DNA of 64,000 nt, taken from contig NZ_CP059557.1 of NCBI RefSeq assembly GCF_022828475.1, forward strand, positions 3,643,470 to 3,707,469. The letters run 5' to 3'. Every line of letters starts with the position of its first letter. The first letter of the stretch is position 1. Source of the DNA: Saccharopolyspora gloriosae (GTDB lineage: Bacteria; Actinomycetota; Actinomycetes; Mycobacteriales; Pseudonocardiaceae). Of this stretch, positions 19,706-28,580 are shown in pieces. The notes under the pieces were generated by a model, which saw only the letters and a program-made list of their open reading frames with translations, made no database searches and was not told the origin of the DNA. Made by a program: the position numbers and the translations under genes.

Positions 19706-21577
19706 ATGAGCGCCTACGCCGACGCCTACCGGCGAAGCCTCACGGACCCCGAAGGGTTCTGGCTGGAGGCCGCCACGACCGTCGATTGGGACCGTGCACC
19801 GACCACCGCGTTGGACGAGTCCGGCCGGTGGTTCCCGGACGGAGTGCTCAACACCTGCTTCAACGCGCTGGACCGGCACGTCCGCGACGGACGCGGCGAC
19901 CAGGACGCGGTGATCTGGGATTCCGCGATGACCGGGCAGGTGGCCCACTGGACCTATCGCGAACTGCTGGACCGGGTCTCCAGGTTCGCGGGCGCGCTGC
20001 GGGCGCGCGGGGTCGGCAAGGGCGACCGGGTGATCGTCTACCTTCCGATGATCCCGGAAGCGCTGGTGGTGATGCTGGCGTGCGCGCGGATCGGCGCGGT
20101 GCATTCGGTGGTGTTCGGCGGTTTCGCGCCGAAGGAGCTCGCCGCGCGGATCGACGACGCCCTGCCGACGGTGCTGGTGGCCGCCTCCTGCGGCCTGGAG
20201 CCGAACCGGGTGGTCGAGTACAAGCCCATCGTGGACGAGGCCCTGCGGCTCGCCGAGCACCGCCCGGAAGGCGGCGTGCTGATCTTCCAGCGGGAGCAGG
20301 CCCACGCCGAGCTCGGCCCCGGCGAGGCGGACGCGGCGGCGGAACTCGCCGCCGCCGAACCCACCGACTGCGTGCCGGTGGCGGCGACCGATCCGCTGTA
20401 CGTGCTCTATACCTCCGGCACCACCGGCCTCCCCAAGGGCGTGGTGCGCGACCACGGCGGTCACGCCGTGGCGCTGCGCTGGTCGATGAACGCGATCTAC
20501 GACATCGGCCCCGGCGAGGTGTTCTGGACCGCCTCGGACGTGGGCTGGGTCGTCGGGCACTCCTACATCGTCTACGGTCCGCTGTTGGCCGGGGCGACGA
20601 CAGTGGTCTACGAGGGCAAGCCGGTGGGTACTCCGGACGCCGGGGCGTTCTGGCGGGTCATCGCCGAGCACGGCGTGAAAGCGTTGTTCACGGCGCCCAC
20701 CGCGTTCCGGGCGATCAAGCGGGTGGATCACGAGGCCGCCGAGCTCGCCCGCTACGACGTGTCGAGCCTGCGGACGTTGTTCCTGGCAGGCGAGCGGCTC
20801 GATCCGGAGACCTACCAGTGGGCCGTGCGGACCTTGGACGTGCCGGTGGTGGATCACTGGTGGCAGACCGAGACGGGCTGGCCGATCTGCGCGAACCTGC
20901 GGGGCCTGGAGCCGATGCCGATCAAGCCGGGCTCGCCGACGGTGCCGGTGCCGGGGTTCGACGTGCGGGTGCTGGATCAGTCCGGCGAGGAGCTGCCGCA
21001 CGGCTCCGAGGGCGCGATCTGCATCAAGCAGCCGTTGCCGCCGGGCATGCTGCCGACGTTGTGGGGCGATGACGAACGGTTCCGCGAGTCGTACCTGTCC
21101 CGCTACCCCGGTTACTACCTCACCGGCGACAGCGGGCACATCGACGAGGACGGTTACGTGTTCGTCATGGGCCGCACCGACGACGTGATCAACGTCGCGG
21201 GCCACCGGTTGTCCACGGGCTCGATGGAGGCGGTGCTCGCGACGCATCCGGCGGTGGCGGAGTGCGCCGTGGTCGGCGTGCACGACCAGCTCAAGGGCCA
21301 GGTGCCGCGCGGGTTCGTGGTGCTCAAGTCCGGCGTGGAGGTGGATCCGGAGACGTTGCGCGCCGAGCTGGTGGCGTCGGTGCGGGACCAGATCGGGCCG
21401 GTCGCGGCGTTCCGCGACGTCGACGTGGTCGACGGCCTGCCGAAGACCCGCTCCGGCAAGATCCTGCGCAAGTCGATGCGCGAGATCGCGGACTCCGGGG
21501 AGACGAAGGTGCCGTCGACGATCGAGGATCCGGCGGTTCTGGAGAACCTGCGGGAGTCGCTGCGCGGCGGCCGCTGA
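19706..21577 (+). CDS. prpE: Propionyl-CoA (acyl-CoA) synthetase, PrpE-like
   Basis: 623-residue AMP-forming ligase. The ANL core reads YTSGTTGLPKGVVRDHGGH (A3), DHWWQTETGWP (A5), TGDSGHIDEDGYVFVMGRTDD (A7-A8) and catalytic lysine RSGKILRKSM (A10). YEGKPVGTPDAGAFWRVI is typical of PrpE rather than of acetyl-CoA synthetase Acs. It turns propionate (or acetate) into the CoA ester through an acyl-AMP. ATG 19700 is only 2 nt from AGGAGG, so the ATG at 19706 (8 nt) is preferred. Monocistronic. Confidence 0.88.
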   Translation: MSAYADAYRRSLTDPEGFWLEAATTVDWDRAPTTALDESGRWFPDGVLNTCFNALDRHVRDGRGDQDAVIWDSAMTGQVAHWTYRELLDRVSRFAGALRARGVGKGDRVIVYLPMIPEALVVMLACARIGAVHSVVFGGFAPKELAARIDDALPTVLVAASCGLEPNRVVEYKPIVDEALRLAEHRPEGGVLIFQREQAHAELGPGEADAAAELAAAEPTDCVPVAATDPLYVLYTSGTTGLPKGVVRDHGGHAVALRWSMNAIYDIGPGEVFWTASDVGWVVGHSYIVYGPLLAGATTVVYEGKPVGTPDAGAFWRVIAEHGVKALFTAPTAFRAIKRVDHEAAELARYDVSSLRTLFLAGERLDPETYQWAVRTLDVPVVDHWWQTETGWPICANLRGLEPMPIKPGSPTVPVPGFDVRVLDQSGEELPHGSEGAICIKQPLPPGMLPTLWGDDERFRESYLSRYPGYYLTGDSGHIDEDGYVFVMGRTDDVINVAGHRLSTGSMEAVLATHPAVAECAVVGVHDQLKGQVPRGFVVLKSGVEVDPETLRAELVASVRDQIGPVAAFRDVDVVDGLPKTRSGKILRKSMREIADSGETKVPSTIEDPAVLENLRESLRGGR

Positions 21578-21649
21578 TCCGGAGCCGGGCTCGCCACCGT
21601 CTCGAACGGCGTCCGATACGTCCGTTCGGGCGCTGCTCAAGAGGGCGAG

Positions 21650-21665
21650 TGTGGTCTATACCTTT
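21650..21665 (+). promoter_or_regulatory. DasR-like operator (dre site)
   Basis: TGTGGTCTATACCTTT matches the DasR consensus ACTGGTCTAGACCACT at 11 of 16 positions, including TGGTCTA and ACC of the core. It ends 30 bp before the start codon of a secreted hexosaminidase, exactly the gene class DasR (GntR/HutC, GlcNAc-6-P responsive) controls in Streptomyces and Saccharopolyspora. Confidence 0.7.
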
Positions 21666-21695
21666 ATGACCACGTCCCCTACCGGGAGCGAGCCC

Positions 21696-23288
21696 ATGCC
21701 CCTCACCTCCTCACGACCGGTCCGCGCGCGCCGGGTCCGCGCCGCGACGGCGGCGCTGCTGACCGGTGTGCTCACCGCCGGAGCTCTGAGCACGATCACG
21801 CCCGCGGCGGTCGCCGCGCCGGAATCCCCGCTGCACCAGGTCATCCCCGCTCCGGAATCGGTGCGCGAAGATCCCGGCGTGGAGTTCACGCTGACCGCCG
21901 AGAGCGCGATCAGCGCCGATCCGGGTGCGAGCGAGGTCGCCGACTACCTCGCCGGAGTGCTGCGTCCCGCCACCGGGTTCCCGCTGCCGGTCGCCGAGGG
22001 CGGCGCGGGCGATGTCGCGCTGCGCCTCGACGACGCGGACCTCGGGCCTGCCGGATACCGGCTCGACGTCGCGGGCGACGCGGTGACCCTGCACGCGGGC
22101 GGCGCGGACGGACTGTTCAACGGCGTGCAGACGCTGCGCCAGCTGCTGCCCGCGACGATCGAGAGCCCGCAGGTGCGACCGGGGCCGTGGACGATCCCCG
22201 GCGGTGAGATCACCGACCGGCCGCGGTACGAGCACCGGGCGGCGGGGCTCGACGTGGCCCGGCACTTCTTCGACGTCGAGTCGGTGAAGCGCTACATCGA
22301 TCAGATCGCGCTGTACAAGATGAACTTCCTGCGCCTGCACCTGAGCGATGACCAGGGCTGGCGGATTCAGATCAACGACTGGCCGCGGCTCACCGAGCAC
22401 GGCGGCAGCACCGAGGTCGGCGGCGGCCCCGGCGGCTTCTACACGCAGCAGGACTACTCCGAGATCGTGGCCTACGCGGAGTCCCGCCACGTCACCATCA
22501 TCCCGGAGATCGACACCCCCGGGCACACCAACGCGGCGCTGTCGTCGTACGCGGAGCTCAACTGCGACGGGGTCGCGCCACCGCTGTACACCGGCATCGA
22601 GGTCGGGTTCAGCTCGCTGTGCGTGGACAAGGACGTCACCTACGAGTTCCTGGACGACGTGATCCGCGAGATCGCGGCGCTCACCCCCGGCCCGTACCTG
22701 CACATCGGCGGCGATGAGGCGGACGCGACGAGCGACGAGCAGTACCGGGCGTTCATGGACCGGGCGCTGCCGATCGTGGAGAAGTACGGCAAGACCGCCG
22801 TCGGCTGGCACGAGTACGCCAAGGCCGAGCCGCAGGCCGGTTCGGTCGTGCAGTACTGGGGCGTCGAGGCCGCGGAGGCCGACACGATGGCGGCGGCCGC
22901 CGCCCGCGGCAACAAGATCCTGATGTCGCCCGCCGACAAGTCCTATCTGGACATGAAGTACGACGAGTCCACCGAGCTCGGCCTGAGTTGGGCCGCCTAC
23001 ATCGAGGTCGCCGACGCGTACGGCTGGGACCCGGCGAGCCACCTGCCCGGCGTGCCCGCGGAGTCCGTGCTCGGCATCGAGGCTCCGATGTGGACGGAGA
23101 CGCTGGAGAACTCCGCGCACCTGGAGACGATGGCGTTCCCGCGCCTGCCCGCGATCGCCGAGCTGGGCTGGTCGCCTGCGGCGACGCACGACTGGGAGTC
23201 GTTCCGCACCCGGCTCGCCGAGCAGGGTCCGCGCTGGACGGCGGCGGGCATCGGCTTCACCCGCTCCCCGCAGATCCCCTGGCCGTGA
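21696..23288 (+). CDS. Secreted beta-N-acetylhexosaminidase (GH20)
   Basis: 530 residues. Signal peptide: arginine-rich start (RPVRARRVRAATAALLTGVL) and a cleavage site near AVAAPESP; the twin arginines leave Tat export possible. Then a GH20b-like domain (about 45-170) and the GH20 barrel with YKMNFLRLHLSDDQGWRI, EIDTPGHTNAAL and the catalytic Asp-Glu pair in HIGGDEADAT. It releases GlcNAc from chitin oligomers or glycoconjugates. ATG 21696 has GGGAG seven bases upstream. A DasR-like site lies just before it, and no carbohydrate-binding module is fused. Confidence 0.93.
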   Translation: MPLTSSRPVRARRVRAATAALLTGVLTAGALSTITPAAVAAPESPLHQVIPAPESVREDPGVEFTLTAESAISADPGASEVADYLAGVLRPATGFPLPVAEGGAGDVALRLDDADLGPAGYRLDVAGDAVTLHAGGADGLFNGVQTLRQLLPATIESPQVRPGPWTIPGGEITDRPRYEHRAAGLDVARHFFDVESVKRYIDQIALYKMNFLRLHLSDDQGWRIQINDWPRLTEHGGSTEVGGGPGGFYTQQDYSEIVAYAESRHVTIIPEIDTPGHTNAALSSYAELNCDGVAPPLYTGIEVGFSSLCVDKDVTYEFLDDVIREIAALTPGPYLHIGGDEADATSDEQYRAFMDRALPIVEKYGKTAVGWHEYAKAEPQAGSVVQYWGVEAAEADTMAAAAARGNKILMSPADKSYLDMKYDESTELGLSWAAYIEVADAYGWDPASHLPGVPAESVLGIEAPMWTETLENSAHLETMAFPRLPAIAELGWSPAATHDWESFRTRLAEQGPRWTAAGIGFTRSPQIPWP

Positions 23289-23296
23289 ACGCACGA

Positions 23297-23343
23297 GTGA
23301 ACGGACCGTTCGCCCGATCCGACTGGACGAACGGTCCGTTCAC
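23297..23343. repeat. Long inverted repeat, copy A of a palindromic element
   Basis: GTGAACGGACCGTTCG (23297-23312) and its exact reverse complement (23328-23343) flank a 15-nt spacer. Each arm itself holds the 13-bp palindrome GAACGG-W-CCGTTC. It starts nine bases after the hexosaminidase stop and can act as a terminator. Confidence 0.85.
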
Positions 23344-23401
23344 CCACTCACACCCGGCTGCACGCGCACCCGGAGGCCACGCCGTCCAGCGGAGTTGAGA
23401 T

Positions 23402-23454
23402 GGAGTGAACGGTCCGTTCGTCCAAGCGGATTGGACGAACGGTCCGTTCACTCC
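23402..23454. repeat. Long inverted repeat, copy B of the same palindromic element
   Basis: Arms of 24 bp (23402-23425 and 23431-23454) pair with a single mismatch around the loop GCGGA. The shared core is AGTGAACGGTCCGTTCG, so with copy A there are four copies of GAACGG-W-CCGTTC within 150 bp between two convergent genes. Confidence 0.85.
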
Positions 23455-23473
23455 GCCGCTCGTTCGGCGCCGG

Positions 23474-23881
23474 TCAGCTTTCGCCGAGGCCTGCCCACTC
23501 CTCGTCGGTGAGCAGCCGGGAACGGATCAGGAAGCGCACGCCTTCGGGCGCCTCCAAGGAGAAACCGCTCCCCCGCCCCGGTACCACGTCGATGGTGAGG
23601 TGGGTGTGCTTCCAGTACTCGAACTGGGGGCCGGACATCCACATCGGCACCGGATCCGGCTCGCCGTTCTCGTCGTGCACGGCCAGATCACCGAGGTGCA
23701 CGTCCGACACTCCGGTGCGGAACTCGCCTTGCGGGTAGCACATCGGGGCACTCCCGTCGCAGCACCCGCCGGACTGGTGGAACATCACCGGGCCGTGTTG
23801 CGCCCGGAGGCGGCGGATCAGGTCCGCCGCCTCCGGGGTCACGGCCACCCGTGCGGGAGTGCCCGTGTCGGTGTCGCCCAT
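23474..23881 (-). CDS. DUF779 protein
   Basis: 135 residues, DUF779 family, with a cysteine/histidine-bearing N-terminal half (MFHQSGGCCDGSAPMCYPQGEF) that could bind metal, and the conserved YWKHTHLTIDVVPGRGSGFSLE. DUF779 genes regularly sit directly downstream of ExaC-type aldehyde dehydrogenases; here the ATG overlaps the dehydrogenase stop by one base (TGATG). Likely an accessory factor or sensor for aldehyde oxidation; biochemical role unknown. Confidence 0.85.
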   Translation of the reverse strand: MGDTDTGTPARVAVTPEAADLIRRLRAQHGPVMFHQSGGCCDGSAPMCYPQGEFRTGVSDVHLGDLAVHDENGEPDPVPMWMSGPQFEYWKHTHLTIDVVPGRGSGFSLEAPEGVRFLIRSRLLTDEEWAGLGES

Positions 23882-25404
23882 CAGAACAGCCCCGGGCCGC
23901 TCTCGGCGTAGCTCACCAAAAGGTTCTTCGTCTGCTGGTAGTGGTCGAGCATCACCTTGTGGTTCTCGCGCCCGATGCCGGACTGCTTGTAGCCGCCGAA
24001 GGCCGCGTGCGCCGGGTAGGTGTGGTAGTTGTTCACCCACACCCGGCCGGACTGGATCTCGCGGCCCGCCCGGTAGGCGGTGTTGCCGTCGCGGGACCAG
24101 ACGCCGGCGCCGAGACCGTAGAGGGTGTCGTTGGCGGTCTTCACCGCTTCGTCGTAGTCGGCGAAGGACGCCACCGACAGGACCGGGCCGAAGATCTCCT
24201 CCTGGAAGATCCGCTGCTTGTTGTGCCCCTCGAAGATCGTGGGCTGCACGTAGTAGCCGCCCGCGAGATCGCCGCCGTGCTCGATGCGCTCGCCGCCGGT
24301 GAGGATCTTGGCGCCTTCCTGCTTGCCGATGTCGATGTAGGAGAGGATCTTCTCCAGCTGGTCGTTGCTGGCCTGGGCGCCGATCTGGGTGTCGGTGTCC
24401 AGCGGGTTCCCCTGCTTGATCGTCTCCGTGCGGGCCACCGCATCGGCCAGGAAGTCCCGGTAGATGCCCTGCTGGACCAGCGCCCGCGACGGGCAGGTGC
24501 ACACCTCGCCCTGGTTGAGGGCGAACATCGCGAAGCCTTCGAGCGCCTTGTCGTAGTACGCGTCGCGCTTGGCGGCGACGTCGTCGAAGAAGATGTTCGG
24601 GCTCTTGCCACCGAGTTCCACGGTGACCGGGATGATGTTCTCGCTGGCGTACTGCAGGATCAGCCGTCCGGTCGTGGTCTCACCGGTGAAGGCGACCTTG
24701 CGGATCCGGGGGTTCGAGGCGAGCGGCTTGCCCGCTTCGACGCCGAACCCGTTGACGACGTTGAGCACGCCCGGCGGCAGCAGGTCCGCGATCAGTTCCA
24801 GCAGCACGTGGATCGATGCGGGCGTCTGCTCGGCGGGCTTGAGCACGATCGCGTTGCCGCCCGCCAGCGCCGGTGCCAGCTTCCAGGTCGCCATCAGCAG
24901 CGGGAAGTTCCACGGGATGATCTGGGCGACGACGCCGAGCGGCTCGTGGAAGTGGTAGGCCACGGTGTCGGGGTCGATCTGCGACAGCGAGCCCTCCTGA
25001 GCTCGCAGCGCGCCCGCGAAGTAGCGGAAGTGGTCGATGGCCAGCGGAATGTCGGCGGCCAGCGTCTCCCGGACCGGCTTGCCGTTCTCCCAGCTCTCGG
25101 CGACCGCGAGCTTCTCCAGGTTCTGCTCCATGCGGTCGGCGATGGCCAACAGCACCCCGGCGCGTTCGGCGGGCGCGGTGCGTCCCCACGCCACCGCGGC
25201 GCCCTCGGCGGCGTCCACCGCGCGCTCCACGTCGTCGGCGGTGCCGCGAGCGATCTCGGTGAAGGCCTTGCCGTTGATCGGCGACGGATTCTCGAAATAG
25301 CCGCCCTTGGCGGGCGCGACGTACTCGCCGCCGATGAAGTGGTCGTAACGCGAGCGGAACTCGACCACCGATCCGGCGGTTCCCGGTGCTGCGTAGAGGG
25401 TCAT
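23881..25404 (-). CDS. exaC: NAD-dependent aldehyde dehydrogenase, ExaC/AldA type
   Basis: 507 residues. N-terminal [23 protein letters not shown]-binding [20 protein letters not shown], catalytic glutamate in [12 protein letters not shown] and catalytic cysteine in [11 protein letters not shown]; the double-cysteine EVCTCPSR form is typical of acetaldehyde-oxidising ExaC relatives. It oxidises acetaldehyde or similar short aldehydes to acids. ATG 25404 has GGGAGG six bases upstream. It forms a two-gene operon with the DUF779 gene and lies divergent from a GAF regulator, with a palindromic operator candidate about 50 bp upstream. Confidence 0.9.
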   Translation of the reverse strand: MTLYAAPGTAGSVVEFRSRYDHFIGGEYVAPAKGGYFENPSPINGKAFTEIARGTADDVERAVDAAEGAAVAWGRTAPAERAGVLLAIADRMEQNLEKLAVAESWENGKPVRETLAADIPLAIDHFRYFAGALRAQEGSLSQIDPDTVAYHFHEPLGVVAQIIPWNFPLLMATWKLAPALAGGNAIVLKPAEQTPASIHVLLELIADLLPPGVLNVVNGFGVEAGKPLASNPRIRKVAFTGETTTGRLILQYASENIIPVTVELGGKSPNIFFDDVAAKRDAYYDKALEGFAMFALNQGEVCTCPSRALVQQGIYRDFLADAVARTETIKQGNPLDTDTQIGAQASNDQLEKILSYIDIGKQEGAKILTGGERIEHGGDLAGGYYVQPTIFEGHNKQRIFQEEIFGPVLSVASFADYDEAVKTANDTLYGLGAGVWSRDGNTAYRAGREIQSGRVWVNNYHTYPAHAAFGGYKQSGIGRENHKVMLDHYQQTKNLLVSYAESGPGLF

Positions 25405-25452
25405 TCGGTGCCTCCCGTACGACGTTGTGCGGTGTCGTCGAGAAGCTACGGA

Positions 25453-25512
25453 CGGCAACGTTGCAGTGACGTTGCCGGTGCGTTGCGGGAGACCGGGACC
25501 GGACGGCAACGG
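25453..25512. promoter_or_regulatory. Cluster of GGCAAC/GTTGCC half-sites, candidate operator
   Basis: CGGCAACG (25453-25460) and CGTTGCCG (25470-25477) form 8-bp inverted arms around 9 bp; the left arm also starts the perfect palindrome GCAACGTTGC (25455-25464). More half-sites follow at 25481-25487 (CGTTGCG) and 25504-25512 (CGGCAACGG). The array begins 48 bp upstream of exaC, between it and its divergent regulator. Confidence 0.6.
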
Positions 25513-25849
25513 AGTGACCATGCTTGCTTGTTGCCTGCGTCACGGTCCAGGATGGTCCGATCGAGCGCGCTCCACCGCACCGGCGGAGCAGCTTCCGAGC
25601 GTGACCGCCTCAGCACCGTTCGGTACCGTGCCAGGTCCGGATCTTGAACCGAATCGTTGCCGGCTCGTGGCGATGCCGGACTGCTCGGCGGGGAGAGGAG
25701 AAGACACTGGCTCACCGCGGCGCCTGGCCGTCTCCGCACCTGGTCGACACCGTTCGGCGCAGTGCCGCGACAAGTCTCCGGCGGACTCTCCGTCCGCACC
25801 GCCCCACCGGCGGGTGGCGCCGCCCAGTCCTCGCAGCGAGTACGGAGTC

Positions 25850-27361
25850 ATGAAGCGCACCGACCACACCCCGCCCGACCCGCTGGAACGCGCCCGCCTG
25901 CTGCGGCGGGTGCACACCGCCGTGCTCTCCGGGCAGCGCGCTCCGCAGGCACCGCGCCCGGTGGTGTTCGAGTCGTGGCGTCGATCGCTGGCGGCGAGCG
26001 TGGATCCGGAGCGGTGGGAACCGCCGGTGGTGTTCGAGTCCGATCGGCTCGCCGAGGTCCGCGCGGCGCACCCGCTGGCGGCCTGCGTGCCGATGCTGCG
26101 GCGCACCCTGCTCGACGCGGCGGACGGCACCACGCACATCATGATCGTCACTGACGCCGAGGGGAACATCCTGTGGCGTGAGGGCCATCCGAACGTGTGC
26201 CGCGCCGCGGACCGCGTGCACCTGGCCGAGGGCACCACGTGGTCGGAGTCCTCGATCGGCACGAACGCGATGGGCACCACGCTGGCCACCGGGCGCGCGG
26301 TGCAGATCCACTCGGCCGAGCACCTGGTTCGCCGCTACCACTCGTGGACCTGTGCGGCGTCGCCGGTGCACGATCCGGAGACGGGCCGGATCCTCGGCGC
26401 GATCGATCTCAGCGGCCCGCTGCACACCATGCATCCGGCGCTGCCCGCACTGGTCTCGGCCGCCGCGACTCTCGTGGAAGGCACGCTGCGGGACTGGATG
26501 GCGCGGCGCGACGAACTCCTGCGGGAACGGCACATCGACGCGCTGCGCGCACTGCGCGGCGAGCCGGGGGCGTTGCTGAGCTCCTCGGGCCGCGTGATCG
26601 CCGCCGAACCGGGTGATCTCGGGCTGCCGGACCGGGTCGAGCTGGACCGGCCGGACGGGGCGTTGCTGTTCGGCGGCCGAGAAGCTCACATCGAGCCGCT
26701 GGACGACGGCTACCTGCTGCGCGCGCCGCGGCAGAGCACCCCGCTCCCCGCACCGGCATCACCACCGGCCGCACGACAGGCACCGACGCTGCGGTTGCGC
26801 TTCCTCACGTCCCGCCCGGTCGCCGAACTGCGCGGCCGCGAGGTGTCGCTGAGTCCGCGCCGAGCGGAGCTGCTGGCCGTGCTGGCGTTGTGCCCCGACG
26901 GCGTCAACGCCGAGCAGCTGGCCCTCGCGCTGCACGGCGAACAGGGCAACCCGGTGACGGTGCGCGCCGAGATCCACCGGCTGCGCACCCAACTGGGACA
27001 CGACGTGGTGCAGACGAAGCCGTACCGGCTCGCCGCCGAGGTCGACGCCGACTTCTTGGACCTGCGGGCCGCATTGCGGGAGGGACGGCTGGACTGCGCA
27101 CTGCGACTGCACCGCGGCGTGCTGCTGCGCTCGTCCGAATCGCCCGCCGTGCGCGACGAGCGGGAGGACCTGATCACCGGGCTGCGCGGCGCGGTACTGG
27201 CGGCACGCGACCCGGAACTGCTGTGGCGGCTCGCCGAGGGGTCGGCCGGACGCGACGACATCGAGGTGCACGAAGCGCTGCTGGCCTTCCTGGCCACCCA
27301 CGACTGGCGCCGCGCGACGATCACCGCCCGCCTCAAACGGCTACTGGACGAGCCGGCCTGA
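25850..27361 (+). CDS. GAF-domain transcriptional regulator (AcoR-like N-terminus)
   Basis: 503 residues. The N-terminal two thirds resemble AcoR/AcxR activators: VFESWRRSLAASVDP, a GAF domain with TDAEGNILWREGH, EGTTWSESSIGTNAMGTTLA and HSWTCAASPVHDPETGRILG. Unlike true AcoR it lacks a sigma-54 AAA+ domain; instead the C-terminal third (about 300-400) reads like a winged helix (SPRRAELLAVLALCPDGVNAEQLALAL, VRAEIHRLRTQLG). It most likely controls the divergent exaC operon in response to aldehyde or acetoin-like signals. The ATG at 25850 has only a close GGAG; a longer upstream frame shows no homology. Confidence 0.78.
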   Translation: MKRTDHTPPDPLERARLLRRVHTAVLSGQRAPQAPRPVVFESWRRSLAASVDPERWEPPVVFESDRLAEVRAAHPLAACVPMLRRTLLDAADGTTHIMIVTDAEGNILWREGHPNVCRAADRVHLAEGTTWSESSIGTNAMGTTLATGRAVQIHSAEHLVRRYHSWTCAASPVHDPETGRILGAIDLSGPLHTMHPALPALVSAAATLVEGTLRDWMARRDELLRERHIDALRALRGEPGALLSSSGRVIAAEPGDLGLPDRVELDRPDGALLFGGREAHIEPLDDGYLLRAPRQSTPLPAPASPPAARQAPTLRLRFLTSRPVAELRGREVSLSPRRAELLAVLALCPDGVNAEQLALALHGEQGNPVTVRAEIHRLRTQLGHDVVQTKPYRLAAEVDADFLDLRAALREGRLDCALRLHRGVLLRSSESPAVRDEREDLITGLRGAVLAARDPELLWRLAEGSAGRDDIEVHEALLAFLATHDWRRATITARLKRLLDEPA

Positions 27362-27431
27362 GACGTGTTCGCCGAGTGAGTTTTCGATCATCCTCCGGTC
27401 AGCCGCGGAGCCGGAACGCCCACCCGGTTCG

Positions 27432-27503
27432 CAGCGGCCTCCTAGCGAGGACAGCCCGTTCGGCGTTGCGCGAGAACGGGATCCCGCAGCGAGAAGGCCG
27501 CTG
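27432..27503. terminator. Nested hairpins between convergent genes
   Basis: CAGCGGCCT (27432-27440) pairs with AGGCCGCTG (27495-27503), enclosing a second stem CCCGTTC (27455-27461) / GAACGGG (27474-27480). The structure lies between the GAF regulator and the end of the dhb operon and could end both transcripts. Confidence 0.45.
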
Positions 27504-27549
27504 AGGTTCCCCCACCCGGGCACCTACGCGGATCCCGCTGAAGAGCCGA

Positions 27550-27783
27550 TCAGGCCTTGGACTCCAGAACCGTCCACCATTCCGCGAGCGTGGGGCGTTC
27601 GGCCAGATCGGCGAACGTGACCTGCACGCCCTGGCGGCGCCAGCGCTCCACCAGGCTCATGATCCGCACCGAATCGAGCCCCCAGTCCAGCAGGTTCTCC
27701 TCGTCGGTGAGTTCCTCCGGGTCCTCGTAGAGCAGTTCGGCCACATCGGCCCGCACGCCCTCCAAGGTCAGCTTCTCGTTCAT
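27550..27783 (-). CDS. Stand-alone aryl carrier protein for 2,3-dihydroxybenzoate
   Basis: 77 residues, one carrier domain. The phosphopantetheine serine lies in LLDWGLDSVRIMSLVERWR, and the block VTFADLAERPTLAEWW matches the C-terminal ArCP domain of EntB/VibB/DhbB. In most bacteria this domain is fused to isochorismatase; here it is a separate gene 50 bp after it. It would receive DHB from DhbE and present it to a siderophore NRPS that is not in this window. ATG 27783 follows GGAGGAGAAG. Last gene of the dhb operon. Confidence 0.85.
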   Translation of the reverse strand: MNEKLTLEGVRADVAELLYEDPEELTDEENLLDWGLDSVRIMSLVERWRRQGVQVTFADLAERPTLAEWWTVLESKA

Positions 27784-27833
27784 CTTCTCCTCCTGCACCC
27801 GCCGTTGCCCGGCCTCGTCGACGTTCCCGGCGC

Positions 27834-28487
27834 TCATGCGACCACGGATCGCTGCGGCGCCAACGCATCGGCCAGCCGCTGCGCAGAGTCGACCACGGCG
27901 CACCGCTTCGCCGCGTACCGCACCGCCATCAGGTGCTCATCGGCGGAGAAGTCGGCGACCGCGTCGGCGGCCAGGAACGCCTGCACCTCCTGCTGGAACG
28001 CCTCGGCGGCGGTCATCAGGCAGCCGATGTGCGCGTAGATCCCGGTGATGATCAGCTGGTCACGACCCCAGGAGCGCATCGTCTCGCGTAACTCGGTGCG
28101 CTGGAACGCGCTGTAGCGCCACTTCGTCAGCCGCACGTCGCCCGGTTCGGGGGCGAGTTCGTCGATGATCGCCTCCTGCGCGGGGTCGGCGACGCCGGGA
28201 CCCCACCACTCCAGCTGCAGGCCGCGCTGCTGCGGAGTCTGCCCGCTCGGCTGGGCGCAGTACACCACCGGCACACCGGCCGCACGGGCCTGCTCGGCCA
28301 GCGTCCGGATGTTCGGCACCACCTCGGTCAGCGGCTCCGAACCCGGTTCGAAAGCGTCCACGAAGTGGCGTTCCATGTCGTGCACGAGCAGCACGGCCCG
28401 GCTCGCTTCCGGCCGCCAGTCCACCCGGTTGGCGGGCAGCTCGTCCTGCCTCGGAACCCGGTACGGCGCGATCGTCGGCAACCCCAC
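27834..28487 (-). CDS. dhbB: Isochorismatase, DhbB/EntB N-terminal type, without carrier domain
   Basis: 217 residues: YRVPRQDELPANRVDWRPEASRAVLLVHDMERHFVDAF and GVPVVYCAQPSGQ at the N-terminal side, LTKWRYSAFQRTEL with the conserved lysine, and IITGIYAHIGCLMTAAEAF near the active site. It hydrolyses isochorismate to 2,3-dihydro-2,3-dihydroxybenzoate and pyruvate. EntB and DhbB are near 285-310 residues because of the fused ArCP; this protein stops at the domain boundary. GTG 28487 has AGGAGG eight bases upstream. Confidence 0.9.
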   Translation of the reverse strand: MGLPTIAPYRVPRQDELPANRVDWRPEASRAVLLVHDMERHFVDAFEPGSEPLTEVVPNIRTLAEQARAAGVPVVYCAQPSGQTPQQRGLQLEWWGPGVADPAQEAIIDELAPEPGDVRLTKWRYSAFQRTELRETMRSWGRDQLIITGIYAHIGCLMTAAEAFQQEVQAFLAADAVADFSADEHLMAVRYAAKRCAVVDSAQRLADALAPQRSVVA

Positions 28488-28580
28488 CTGTACTTCCTCC
28501 TGTCCTGCTTCGGTCCCGCCCGGGGCGGTTCCCCGGCCGGTGCGGCGGGGTCGGCCCCGCTCCGTTCACGGCCCGTCTGG

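Noticed and set aside
19526-21640. Long minus-strand open frame opposite prpE
   Set aside because: Its protein is His/Arg/Val-rich without domain motifs, while the plus strand encodes a complete acyl-CoA synthetase.
23297-23454. CRISPR-like repeats
   Set aside because: Only two repeat pairs, self-palindromic and unequal in length, with no spacers of constant size and no cas genes.
23851-25647. Long plus-strand open frame opposite exaC
   Set aside because: Shadow frame; the minus strand carries all aldehyde dehydrogenase motifs.
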